Shown here piece by piece: positions 8,617-15,929 of a stretch of 39,958 nucleotides of DNA. The translations under genes and the position numbers were made by a program. The notes under the pieces were generated by a model, which searched no databases, was not told the DNA's origin, and saw nothing but the letters and a program-made list of their open reading frames with translations. Position 1 is the stretch's first letter; the number at the start of each line of letters is the position of its first letter. This DNA is from Candidatus Planktophila sp. (GTDB lineage: Bacteria > Actinomycetota > Actinomycetes > Nanopelagicales > Nanopelagicaceae). The stretch is taken from the NCBI GenBank assembly GCA_021741905.1, contig JAIOWZ010000010.1, positions 1-39,958 of the forward strand, in the 5' to 3' direction.

Positions 8617-9521
8617 TACTTATCCCCCGTCATTTCAAAGAATGTTTCTTCTAGGTTAGGCAGCTGCGGAGCAAGTTGTGCCAATGTGATTCCAGCGTCA
8701 AAAGCAGCCTCATTAAGTACGGCAGCCCATTTCATATCAGCCAAAATATGAACTGATTCATCCCGAATTACAGCGTGATGCCCTGCTTCCTTTGCAATTT
8801 TAACTATGCGCTTTAGGTCAGATTTCTTCAGGGATTTAGCAATAATCGTTGGTTGCTGCTGAGCCATCAATTCACCGATTGGGCCTGCAAAGACAATTTC
8901 TCCTTTTCGCAACATAACAATGTAATCGCTGATAATTTCTAATTCAGAGAGCAAATGGGAAGAAACAAACACCGTTGTTCCTCCATTTGCCAGATCGCGC
9001 AATAGAGCGCGAACTTCTTGAATGCCTTCAGGATCTAAACCATTTGTTGGTTCATCCAGCATCAAAAGCTGTGGCTCAGGCAACAGTGCGGCTGCAATTC
9101 CTAACCGCTGCTTCATCCCGAGTGAGTAGGTTTTAAACTTTGATTTGCCGCGATCTTCGAGCCCAACTTTGTCCAATAACTGTTGCACTCGCTCGATTGG
9201 GAATCCACCAAGTTTTGCTAGAACCATCAAGTTCTCATAACCCGACAGTGCTGGATAAAAAGCAGGCCCTTCGATCATTGCTCCTACGCGACTTAAGTAT
9301 TTTTCTGGATGCTCAATGGGCTCACCCAAGATGTGGCCTTGCCCGGTTGTGGGAGTTATGAGACCCAGCAGCATCCGCATAGTGGTCGTCTTGCCCGATC
9401 CATTTGGACCAACAAAGCCGCACACCGTGCCTAGCGGCACTTCAAAGTTGATATGTGAGACTGCTAAGCGATCTTCATATTTCTTGGACAAATCTGAGAC
9501 TGAAATTGCAGTATTAGTCAT
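8616..9521 (-). CDS. ABC transporter ATP-binding protein (DrrA/CcmA-like)
   Basis: Nucleotide-binding subunit paired with the permease that follows. I place the start at the ATG at 9521, giving 301 residues; the open frame extends to 9668, but that would run into the divergent metZ gene and adds no conserved sequence. Walker A GPNGSGKT is at 38-45, the signature is the variant YSLGMKQRLG usual in this subfamily, and Walker B is LLMLDEPTNGLDP. A C-terminal domain of about 80 residues ending in LEETFFEMTGDK is also typical. A weak CAGAGT box lies 7 bases before the ATG. Confidence 0.9.
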   Translation of the reverse strand: MTNTAISVSDLSKKYEDRLAVSHINFEVPLGTVCGFVGPNGSGKTTTMRMLLGLITPTTGQGHILGEPIEHPEKYLSRVGAMIEGPAFYPALSGYENLMVLAKLGGFPIERVQQLLDKVGLEDRGKSKFKTYSLGMKQRLGIAAALLPEPQLLMLDEPTNGLDPEGIQEVRALLRDLANGGTTVFVSSHLLSELEIISDYIVMLRKGEIVFAGPIGELMAQQQPTIIAKSLKKSDLKRIVKIAKEAGHHAVIRDESVHILADMKWAAVLNEAAFDAGITLAQLAPQLPNLEETFFEMTGDK

Positions 9522-9528
9522 GGCGCTA

Positions 9529-9541
9529 ACTCTGCCACAAT
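9529..9541. promoter_or_regulatory. Paired weak -10 boxes in the 26-bp divergent region between the ABC ATPase gene and metZ
   Basis: CACAAT at 9536-9541 (+) lies 6 bases before the metZ ATG, and CAGAGT at 9529-9534 (-) lies 7 bases before the ATPase ATG. Both differ from TANNNT only at the first base. With 26 bp between the two start codons, both genes can only be leaderless or start from promoters inside the opposite gene. Confidence 0.4.
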
Positions 9542-9547
9542 TAGGCC

Positions 9548-10774
9548 ATGAGTAAACGACCTTGGGGTTATCGACCTCGTAAGGATTCACTGGGACCTGA
9601 CTGGGAATTGCACCCACAGACACACTCAGTGCGCACTGGTTTGGCTCGATCTGGTTTTGGTGAAACATCTGAAGCGTTGTATCTCACAAGTGGTTTCACA
9701 TATTCATCTGCTGAAGAGGCTTTTGACTCCTTTGCGGAAGAAACTGATCACTATTTATATGGCCGTTTTCATAACCCAACAATTGCGATGTTTGAAAAGC
9801 GACTTGCCGCAATTGAAGGTGCCGAGATGTGCGTTGCGACAGGTTCTGGAATGTCTGCAATGTTTGCATCCCTTGCCTGTTTAGTTGAGCAGGGCGACCA
9901 CGTAGTGGCATCTGCTGCAATGTTTTCTTCTTGCCATGTTGTCATTACAGAATTCTTGCCAAAGTGGGGCGTCACATACGAATTAGTAAAGGGAAATGAT
10001 CCTGCAGACTGGGCCAAGGCTCTTAGCAAGCCAACTAAGGCTGTGTTTATTGAAACACCAAGTAACCCATTGTTAGAAATTGTTGACATCAAAATGGTGA
10101 GCGAGCTTGCACACAAGGTTGGTGCAACTGTAATTGTTGATAACGTCATGGCTTCACCTGTATTGCAAAAGCCATTACAACTTGGCGCAGATGTGGTTAT
10201 GTATTCAGCAACTAAACACATCGATGGTCAAGGTCGCGTATTAGCTGGTGCACTACTTGGCTCTGCAGATTACATCGTTGGAAAACTTCTACCTTTTGTT
10301 CGTCACTCAGGTCCTGCCCTAAGCCCTTTTAATGCATGGGTGCTTGTTAAGTCATTAGAAACAATGCATATGCGTGTTGAGGCTATGGTCTCTAATGCTC
10401 AGGCTGTTGCAGAATTTCTGGAAAAGCAACCTGCTATCAAATCTGTCCGCTACCCAGGATTAAAGTCCCACCCTGGTCACGAATTAGCTATGAAACAGAT
10501 GAATAACGGTGGTGGAAGCACAATTGGCATTGAATTCAAAGGTTCACAGCAAGAAGTCTTTGCCTTCATGAACAAGCTGTGTGTCATCGATATTTCAAAC
10601 AACTTGGGCGATAGCAAATCTCTTATTACTCACCCTGCCTCTACAACGCACCGACGTTTAGCACCAGAAGTTCAGGCAGAGATGGGCATTACCGCTTCAG
10701 TGCTTCGATTGTCTGTTGGATTAGAACATTCATCAGACCTGATTAAGGATCTAGAGCAGGCTTTAGCTAAGTAG
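9548..10774 (+). CDS. metZ: O-succinylhomoserine sulfhydrylase (PLP-dependent)
   Basis: Makes homocysteine directly from O-succinyl- (or O-acetyl-) homoserine and sulfide, bypassing cystathionine in methionine synthesis. The 408-residue product is a Cys/Met-metabolism PLP enzyme: YGRFHNPT near 71, the GSGMSAM loop near 100, VDNVMASPVLQKP before the cofactor lysine, and SATKHIDGQGRVLAG with the Schiff-base lysine at K223. The HIDGQGR version of that motif separates MetZ from MetB and MetY. No ribosome-binding site is seen, consistent with a leaderless message. The 3' end overlaps the convergent ctaB by 12 bp. Confidence 0.93.
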   Translation: MSKRPWGYRPRKDSLGPDWELHPQTHSVRTGLARSGFGETSEALYLTSGFTYSSAEEAFDSFAEETDHYLYGRFHNPTIAMFEKRLAAIEGAEMCVATGSGMSAMFASLACLVEQGDHVVASAAMFSSCHVVITEFLPKWGVTYELVKGNDPADWAKALSKPTKAVFIETPSNPLLEIVDIKMVSELAHKVGATVIVDNVMASPVLQKPLQLGADVVMYSATKHIDGQGRVLAGALLGSADYIVGKLLPFVRHSGPALSPFNAWVLVKSLETMHMRVEAMVSNAQAVAEFLEKQPAIKSVRYPGLKSHPGHELAMKQMNNGGGSTIGIEFKGSQQEVFAFMNKLCVIDISNNLGDSKSLITHPASTTHRRLAPEVQAEMGITASVLRLSVGLEHSSDLIKDLEQALAK

Positions 10775-11632
10775 TTGCGCCGCAACAAGTACAACTGAAA
10801 GCAAGCTTAAGTAAGTAATAGACCACTGGAAAATCTTTCCAGCGACCTTGGCATAATTTGGTGAACCTTCTTTAAGGGCAATCAATTGCACTGCAAAAAC
10901 TAGCCCAAGCCCGATTGTCACAAGCATTGACCATGTTGGAAGATTTGCAGCACTGATTAACCAAATTGATGATGCGATCATCAGGGTTGTGTGAAACCAC
11001 ATTTCGCCAAGGACACGACCCTTTGTTGCAACAACTGGAAGCATTGGTGTGCCTGCTGCTGCATAATCGTCTTTGAACTTAATTGCAAGCGCCCAGAAAT
11101 GTGGTGGCGTCCAAAAGAAAATTACAAAGAAAAATGCCCACGGAGTTATTGATAGAGAGTTTTCTACTGCGGCCCAGCCAATGAGTACTGGCATACAACC
11201 TGCTGCACCACCCCAGACTATATTTTGTGAGGTGCGTTGTTTGAGCGCCATTGTGTACACAACAACATAATAGGCAATTGCAATTAGTGCTAATAGGGTG
11301 GCAAGTGGGGTTGTGAAAACCCAGAACAAGACAAGTGAAAGTGATCCAATTACCGTTGCAAAAATCGTTGCATTTGTTTTAGAGATTAAACCGGTAACAA
11401 TCGGGCGCTTAGATGTTCGCGCCATTAATTTGTCTAAATCACTTTCAATCACCATGTTGAAGGCATTTGCACTACCCGCAGCTAAAGTGCCTGCAAATAT
11501 TGTTGCGGCCACAAGGCCAAAGTCTGGCAAACCTTTTGCCGCCAGAACCATTGCAGGCAGAGTTGAAACGAGCAGTAGTTCAACGACCCGTAACTTCATA
11601 AGGTCTAGGTATCCCCGCATAGCAACGCTCAC
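10763..11632 (-). CDS. ctaB: Protoheme IX farnesyltransferase (heme O synthase)
   Basis: Attaches a farnesyl chain to heme b to give heme O, on the way to the heme of aa3-type cytochrome oxidase; an integral membrane prenyltransferase of the UbiA family. The 289-residue protein has about nine hydrophobic helices. The prenyl-diphosphate/metal site is NMVIESDLDKLMARTSKRP at 59-77, an aspartate-rich motif with the typical MARTxxRP end, and DDYAAAGTPMLPVV in the second loop is specific for CyoE/CtaB. The start codon is GTG at 11632, 6 bases after a TAATCT box, without a ribosome-binding site. The symbol cyoE is also used for this family. Confidence 0.93.
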   Translation of the reverse strand: MSVAMRGYLDLMKLRVVELLLVSTLPAMVLAAKGLPDFGLVAATIFAGTLAAGSANAFNMVIESDLDKLMARTSKRPIVTGLISKTNATIFATVIGSLSLVLFWVFTTPLATLLALIAIAYYVVVYTMALKQRTSQNIVWGGAAGCMPVLIGWAAVENSLSITPWAFFFVIFFWTPPHFWALAIKFKDDYAAAGTPMLPVVATKGRVLGEMWFHTTLMIASSIWLISAANLPTWSMLVTIGLGLVFAVQLIALKEGSPNYAKVAGKIFQWSITYLSLLSVVLVAAQLLS

Positions 11633-11638
11633 TAGCCA

Positions 11639-11644
11639 AGATTA
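11639..11644 (-). promoter_or_regulatory. -10 box of ctaB, leaderless arrangement
   Basis: TAATCT on the minus strand, six bases (11633-11638) before the GTG start codon at 11632. No ribosome-binding site lies between. Confidence 0.6.
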
Positions 11645-11720
11645 CTCAGCGAATTAAACTGCGCATCACAGCCGCCTCACAGGGATAATAGTTACCTTGC
11701 TCTCAACGAAGGGATTTACC

Positions 11721-12122
11721 ATGACTGAGAACGACAAGCCCGAATGGTTTGAGATCGCTGAAAATGATGGGCCAACTGCGCCACTCAAGGCATCTAAAAC
11801 TCTGCCTGTTCTAGCGGTCTTTGCTACCGCTCTGATTCTTGGCATCGGTGCAGTCGTTGCACAAGTTCAAGATAATTCCCCTGCTTCTGCAGTTGATGCA
11901 GCAAATGTGCAGACTGAGGCGACTAACAACACGACATCTGCAACATCACAATCTCCAATGACCGATCCTTCAGCTGGTTCGACAGCCTCTTCCACATCTG
12001 GTTTGAAAAACCCATCCATCGCGCAGTTGCCAACTAAGGGTGACGACGAAGACGATGATGATGACGAAGACGACGATGATGATGAGGACGATGAAGAGGA
12101 CGATGAAGAGGACGATGACTAA
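11721..12122 (+). CDS. Small single-pass membrane protein with poly-Asp/Glu tail
   Basis: I do not recognise a family. The start is the ATG at 11721, preceded by GAAGGG at a good distance, giving 133 residues; a TTG at 11697 in frame is less likely. A short acidic N-terminus (MTENDKPEW) is followed by a basic patch (PLKASK) and one hydrophobic helix at about 28-48, then a Ser/Thr/Ala/Gln-rich linker and a tail of 26 consecutive Asp/Glu residues. The basic patch on the N-terminal side suggests that the tail is outside the cell. It precedes, by 16 bp, the gene for a secreted beta-propeller. The tail might bind calcium or other cations; that is a guess from composition. Confidence 0.75.
   Translation: MTENDKPEWFEIAENDGPTAPLKASKTLPVLAVFATALILGIGAVVAQVQDNSPASAVDAANVQTEATNNTTSATSQSPMTDPSAGSTASSTSGLKNPSIAQLPTKGDDEDDDDDEDDDDDEDDEEDDEEDDD
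12042..12119 (+). repeat. Low-complexity GAY/GAR codon tract encoding 26 Asp/Glu residues
   Basis: Twenty-six codons in a row, all GAC, GAT, GAA or GAG, at the 3' end of the small membrane protein gene. Codons are mixed, which limits strand slippage but still makes copy-number change by multiples of three possible. Confidence 0.9.
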
Positions 12123-12126
12123 CTAG

Positions 12127-12132
12127 TACAAT
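12127..12132 (+). promoter_or_regulatory. -10 box of the YVTN propeller gene, leaderless arrangement
   Basis: TACAAT, five matches to TATAAT, six bases before the ATG at 12139. It lies in the 16-bp gap after the acidic-tail gene, so the propeller gene can be transcribed by itself. Confidence 0.6.
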
Positions 12133-12138
12133 TTAGGA

Positions 12139-13218
12139 ATGCACAAGCGCTTCCTATCTATATTTGTTATAGCTTCGCTCTGTGCCATATCAGTACCGGC
12201 ACAGGGCGAAGTTGTTTTAACTGAACCCAAAATGAAGTTAATTAAAACAATTAATGGTTCAATCTCACCAAAATCAGTGAAATCATCAGGTGATGGCGTG
12301 GTGAGCGCACACAATATGATGTATCGACATTCGATAACCGTCTATGACGCAAAGACTTTTGAACTATTAAAAACAATTCCTGATTCTGTATCTTTGCAAA
12401 AATATGGATTCTCCAAAAGCGCTTCAATTTTTAGAGGCTCACCTGTAGAAGGAACATTTTCTCCAGATGGTAAGTATCTCTACGTCAGCAATTATGCAAT
12501 GTATGGCCCCGGATACAACAAAGAGGGGCATGACACTTGTTCACCTGCATCTGGCTATGACAGTAGCTTTGTCTATCGAATCAATAGAAGCACTTATGAA
12601 ATTGATGCGATCTATCCAGTTGGATCTGTCCCCAAAGTAGTAGAAGCTACTCCTGACAATAAATATGTACTGGTTGCTAATTGGTGTTCCTATACAGTCT
12701 CAGTAATTTCAGTAGATGCTCAAAAGGTTGTTAAAACAATCAAAATTGGCCGATATCCACGAGGAATCGCAATCTCCAATGACTCAAAGCAAGCCTACGT
12801 GGCTGAAATGGGTGGCAATAGAGTTCACGTAATTAACTTAGAAGATTTCACCGTCACTCACATACCAATTGGCAGTAACCCTCGCGCGATTGTGTTGTCT
12901 CCAGACAACACAAGGATGTATGTGACGATGAACCTTTCGGGCAAAGTTACATCGTGGGATTTGGTGGCAAACAAAGCCGGCAGATCTGTTAAGACTGGCG
13001 AAGCTGCCCGTAGTTTGGCGATTTCAGCAGATGGCTCAACAATGTTCGTAGTTAACTTTAAGAGCAACACAATGTCTAAGGTGCGAACAAGTGATATGAA
13101 AGTCCTAGAAACTATCAAAGCCTGTAATGAACCAATCGGTGTCACATACGATGCACCGACAGGCAATACTTGGGTTGCATGTTACAAAGGACAGATAAAG
13201 ATTTATTCCAATAATTAA
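12139..13218 (+). CDS. Secreted YVTN-repeat beta-propeller protein
   Basis: A probable surface or periplasmic-side protein of unknown role. The 359 residues begin with a signal peptide (hydrophobic stretch about 5-20, cleavage near PAQG). The rest is built from repeats of about 42 residues of the type LSPDNTRMYVTMNLSGKVTSWD and ISNDSKQAYVAEMGGNRVHVIN, which form the blades of a YVTN/lactonase-like seven-bladed propeller. Cysteines are few but paired in position (for example HDTCSP, NWCSY, KACNE, VACYK), compatible with disulfides. No catalytic lactonase site is evident, so binding or scaffolding is more likely than catalysis. The 3' end overlaps the convergent carboxypeptidase gene by 4 bp. 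Confidence 0.85.
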   Translation: MHKRFLSIFVIASLCAISVPAQGEVVLTEPKMKLIKTINGSISPKSVKSSGDGVVSAHNMMYRHSITVYDAKTFELLKTIPDSVSLQKYGFSKSASIFRGSPVEGTFSPDGKYLYVSNYAMYGPGYNKEGHDTCSPASGYDSSFVYRINRSTYEIDAIYPVGSVPKVVEATPDNKYVLVANWCSYTVSVISVDAQKVVKTIKIGRYPRGIAISNDSKQAYVAEMGGNRVHVINLEDFTVTHIPIGSNPRAIVLSPDNTRMYVTMNLSGKVTSWDLVANKAGRSVKTGEAARSLAISADGSTMFVVNFKSNTMSKVRTSDMKVLETIKACNEPIGVTYDAPTGNTWVACYKGQIKIYSNN

Positions 13219-14381
13219 GGTGCGGGAGAAATTTCAGCTGGAATATTAGGTGCTGCAATTCTTCCAAGCACGCGATCGATCGCCGCTCGCGCTTTATCCA
13301 ATGCTCTATTGCCCAATGCAATGTCATCGGCTAGAGCAACAAAAATATATTCGCGATCAGTTGATTCGACATAGCCCGCAAGAGTCGCGGTTCCGTTAAG
13401 GGTTCCTGTCTTTGCGCGGACTAAGCCCACAGCAGCAGGGGCGGTTGTCGTAAATCTGTTCTGTAGTGTTCCTGATACTCCACTTATTGGTAGGGAGTCA
13501 TACAAAAGTGCATACTTCTCATCTTTACGAATCTTATATAAGAATTCACCCATTAATCTTGCAGTGATCCTATTTTTCTTGGATAACCCGCTTGCATCTA
13601 CAACGACTAACTTACTGTCATCGATTTCTAGTTGAGTTAGAAGGGCGCGAAAAATTGTCTCAACGCCTTTAATGTCTAGCGAATACCCAGCGGCTCGTGC
13701 AGATAATCGAGCCAGGCGCTCTGACAATAGATTATCGCTCCACAACATCATCCACTTAAGGATTTCTGCAACGGTAGGTGAGTTTTCCGAAGCTATTAGA
13801 TCACCTTGGGCGAGAAGGGTTTCATCATCTGAAACCGCCTTGAAAGTCGGTTTGAATCCACGTTTCAACCAAAATGCTTTGAGGTTTGCGACATCTTGGG
13901 AATAGAGGTTGCTATAGATAACTTTGTAATTCTTTAACGATCCACTATTTGCTTTCTTAACTGCAGATAATGTGTTAAACCCCATATAGGGTAAAGAAGC
14001 TCTGTTCATTTTACGAGCGGCATTGTGATCCGAACTAATCCAAGGATCGAGTGACCCGCGAATAATGATTGTTTTATTCTCAGGTGAAATACTCACAGTC
14101 GTGTTGAATACAGATTGTGGATCTAAATAATCAAGAGTTACCGCTGCAGCCAAAACTTTCATCACCGAAGCTGGCTTGCGCTGGGAATAGATATTTTTCT
14201 CGTAAATGACCTGACCTGTTGTTCCATCGATAATTATCATCGCTGGATTCGAGAGAGAAGAAACTTTAAGCAGCTCATCAAATGCCGCAGGAATTGATTC
14301 GGGGCCTAATGCCGCCCTTGCCGGCGTAATGGAAAGAATGAGCGCAAGGCTGAGGACAAATATTCTTTTGAACAAAAGCAT
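13215..14381 (-). CDS. dacB: D-alanyl-D-alanine carboxypeptidase / endopeptidase, PBP4 (S13) family
   Basis: Trims or cleaves peptidoglycan cross-links outside the membrane. The 388-residue product has a signal peptide ending around residue 23 and the three penicillin-binding motifs in order: SVMK with the nucleophile S72, SDN at 215-217, and KTG at 324-326. The distance between the first two motifs (about 140 residues) fits the S13 family with its inserted domains, although it is shorter than the E. coli enzyme (477 residues). The start at 14381 lies 11 bp after the small membrane protein gene, with only a weak ribosome-binding site. The symbol is by family, not certain orthology. Confidence 0.9.
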   Translation of the reverse strand: MLLFKRIFVLSLALILSITPARAALGPESIPAAFDELLKVSSLSNPAMIIIDGTTGQVIYEKNIYSQRKPASVMKVLAAAVTLDYLDPQSVFNTTVSISPENKTIIIRGSLDPWISSDHNAARKMNRASLPYMGFNTLSAVKKANSGSLKNYKVIYSNLYSQDVANLKAFWLKRGFKPTFKAVSDDETLLAQGDLIASENSPTVAEILKWMMLWSDNLLSERLARLSARAAGYSLDIKGVETIFRALLTQLEIDDSKLVVVDASGLSKKNRITARLMGEFLYKIRKDEKYALLYDSLPISGVSGTLQNRFTTTAPAAVGLVRAKTGTLNGTATLAGYVESTDREYIFVALADDIALGNRALDKARAAIDRVLGRIAAPNIPAEISPAP

Positions 14382-14392
14382 GAGCTCGTTAG

Positions 14393-14740
14393 CTACCGGG
14401 CAGATGCGATAATTATGTTAAGAGTGGTCAATCCGATCATAGATAGCCAAACACTCTTTGGCAGCTCAGGCTTCTTAACATTCTTATAACCAAGCGCAAG
14501 AATTACGATTATAACTAATAATTTGATTCCAACCTTTGTGTGGTTTAGATCCTCGTCAGGCTTAACTGTGTCATGTAATCCAACCAATATGAGACCTGCA
14601 AGAAGCGCCGTCAACCCTGCATGCAAGACACCTGGGTTTAATGTGCGGGGGCTCTTGTTCCACTGATGTAGTAGGAGAGCAAGGATTCCAATTACTGCAA
14701 GGATGTGGATTGCATATACGACCATGTTGATAGCTGACAT
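14393..14740 (-). CDS. Small integral membrane protein, unknown function
   Basis: I do not recognise a named family. The 115-residue protein has four hydrophobic helices (about 5-26, 38-57, 70-87 and 97-112) joined by short loops, with a conserved-looking GLHDTVKPDEDLNHTKVGIK segment between helices 2 and 3 that contains several charged residues. It is transcribed ahead of the PBP4-type carboxypeptidase with an 11-bp gap, so the two probably form an operon. It is leaderless by the spacing of its -10 box and divergent from the methyltransferase gene. Confidence 0.8.
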   Translation of the reverse strand: MSAINMVVYAIHILAVIGILALLLHQWNKSPRTLNPGVLHAGLTALLAGLILVGLHDTVKPDEDLNHTKVGIKLLVIIVILALGYKNVKKPELPKSVWLSMIGLTTLNIIIASAR

Positions 14741-14746
14741 GTGTTC

Positions 14747-14752
14747 AGTTTA
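14747..14752 (-). promoter_or_regulatory. -10 box of the small membrane protein gene, overlapping the opposing promoter
   Basis: TAAACT on the minus strand, 6 bases before the ATG at 14740. It shares positions 14751-14752 with the TAGAGT box of the divergent methyltransferase gene. Confidence 0.6.
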
Positions 14753-14756
14753 GAGT
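14751..14756 (+). promoter_or_regulatory. -10 box of the SpoU methyltransferase gene, overlapping the opposing promoter
   Basis: TAGAGT, 6 bases before the ATG at 14763, overlapping by two bases the -10 box on the other strand. Confidence 0.6.
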
Positions 14757-14762
14757 GCCTAT

Positions 14763-15410
14763 ATGTCTTCGCCAACCACCCCCGCCAGCATTGGCCCAGG
14801 TGAATTTTTCCCTGTTGTGGGTGTTGGGCCGCACGAAAAACCCTGGCCAGAAGGTGATCACTACGATCCTGAATTGTTGCTGAATGGAGATCGTCGCAAC
14901 GTCTTAGATCATTATCGCTATTGGACTGTTGAAGCGATCGTGAAAGATTTAAATACCAAACGTCATAAACTTCAGATTGCTATTGAAAATTGGCAACATG
15001 ATTTAAATATTGGATCAATAGTTCGAACTGCAAATGCATTCAACGTTTCTGGTGTTCATATTGTCGGAAAGCGCGATTGGAATAAGCGTGGTGCGATGGT
15101 GACTGATAGATATTTAACAGTGATGCATCATCCAACGATTGAAGATTTTGCTACTTACTGCAAAGAGCAAAACTTGCCGATTATTGGAATTGATAATGTT
15201 CCTGGTTCAAAACAACTAGAGCCAGCTGCTTTGCCAGAAAGTTGTGTTCTTTTGTTTGGTCAAGAAGGTGCCGGTATGTCAGATGAGGGTATTGCGGTTT
15301 GCGAAGTTTTGTACGAGATTAATCAATACGGCTCGACTAGATCAATGAACGCTTCTGCTGCAGGTGCGATTGCTATGTACCATTGGGCACTGCAGCATTT
15401 ACCGCGCTAG
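14763..15410 (+). CDS. SpoU/TrmH-family RNA 2'-O-methyltransferase
   Basis: Methylates a ribose 2'-OH in tRNA or rRNA using S-adenosylmethionine through a knotted (SPOUT) fold. All three SpoU motifs are visible in the 215-residue product: NIGSIVRTANAF (motif 1), LLFGQEGAGMSDE (motif 2) and GSTRSMNASAAGAIAMYHW (motif 3, in the position of the usual SLNVSVAAGI). The N-terminal 50 residues, rich in Gly and Pro, resemble those of actinobacterial members. Target nucleotide cannot be told from sequence. The 3' end overlaps the convergent phosphatase gene by 12 bp. Confidence 0.92.
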   Translation: MSSPTTPASIGPGEFFPVVGVGPHEKPWPEGDHYDPELLLNGDRRNVLDHYRYWTVEAIVKDLNTKRHKLQIAIENWQHDLNIGSIVRTANAFNVSGVHIVGKRDWNKRGAMVTDRYLTVMHHPTIEDFATYCKEQNLPIIGIDNVPGSKQLEPAALPESCVLLFGQEGAGMSDEGIAVCEVLYEINQYGSTRSMNASAAGAIAMYHWALQHLPR

Positions 15411-15929
15411 CTCTAACAACAATCCGTTCACAGCACGTTCGACCATAGCCAAAGTAGTCTCATAGGCTTCATCAGATTGATTGTAAGGATCTGGAACTTC
15501 TAATTTAAAGTATTCGGCAGAAGTTGGGTCGATGCTTTTTAAATCTGGATCAAAATTACGTAAATAGAAAACCTTGCTTCGATGTTCTTCACTCTCTGCC
15601 AAAGACAGGACGTTGTGATAATTGCTTGAATCCATAACCAAAATCAGATCATGGATAAAGAAATCATTAACTTTGAACTGCTGAGCGATGTGCGAATGTT
15701 TATAACCTGCAGCTTCCCAAATCTTTTGTGATGAGGGGTGGGGGCCTTGTCCAATATGCCAAGAGCCAGTCCCTGAACTGTGGACTTGGATGCTTGGTAC
15801 TTTCCAATCAGCGGTTTTACCCGCTAAAACCGCTGCAGCCATTGGTGAGCGACAAATATTGCCAAGGCACACCATTGTGATACTGAGTTGGTCTCTGCCC
15901 TTAAGTGAGGAGATCAAGATCTGGTTCAT
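15399..15929 (-). CDS. Low-molecular-weight protein tyrosine phosphatase
   Basis: Cytoplasmic phosphatase of the LMW-PTP/Wzb/arsenate-reductase fold. The phosphate-binding loop CLGNICRS (nucleophile Cys21, Arg27 with the start used here) is complete, and the general-acid DPYN is in VPDPYNQSDE near the C-terminus. The ATG at 15929 gives 176 residues and overlaps the end of the TPR gene by 29 bp; a TTG at 15935 and an internal ATG at 15875 (158 residues, losing the first beta strand) are alternatives. The strong overlap with the TPR gene suggests coupled translation. Substrate is unknown; tyrosine-kinase or exopolysaccharide partners are not in the window. Confidence 0.9.
   Translation of the reverse strand: MNQILISSLKGRDQLSITMVCLGNICRSPMAAAVLAGKTADWKVPSIQVHSSGTGSWHIGQGPHPSSQKIWEAAGYKHSHIAQQFKVNDFFIHDLILVMDSSNYHNVLSLAESEEHRSKVFYLRNFDPDLKSIDPTSAEYFKLEVPDPYNQSDEAYETTLAMVERAVNGLLLELAR

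Noticed and set aside
9769-10221. Open minus-strand frame of 150 codons opposite metZ
   Set aside because: Antisense to the conserved MetZ core; its sequence has no known motifs.
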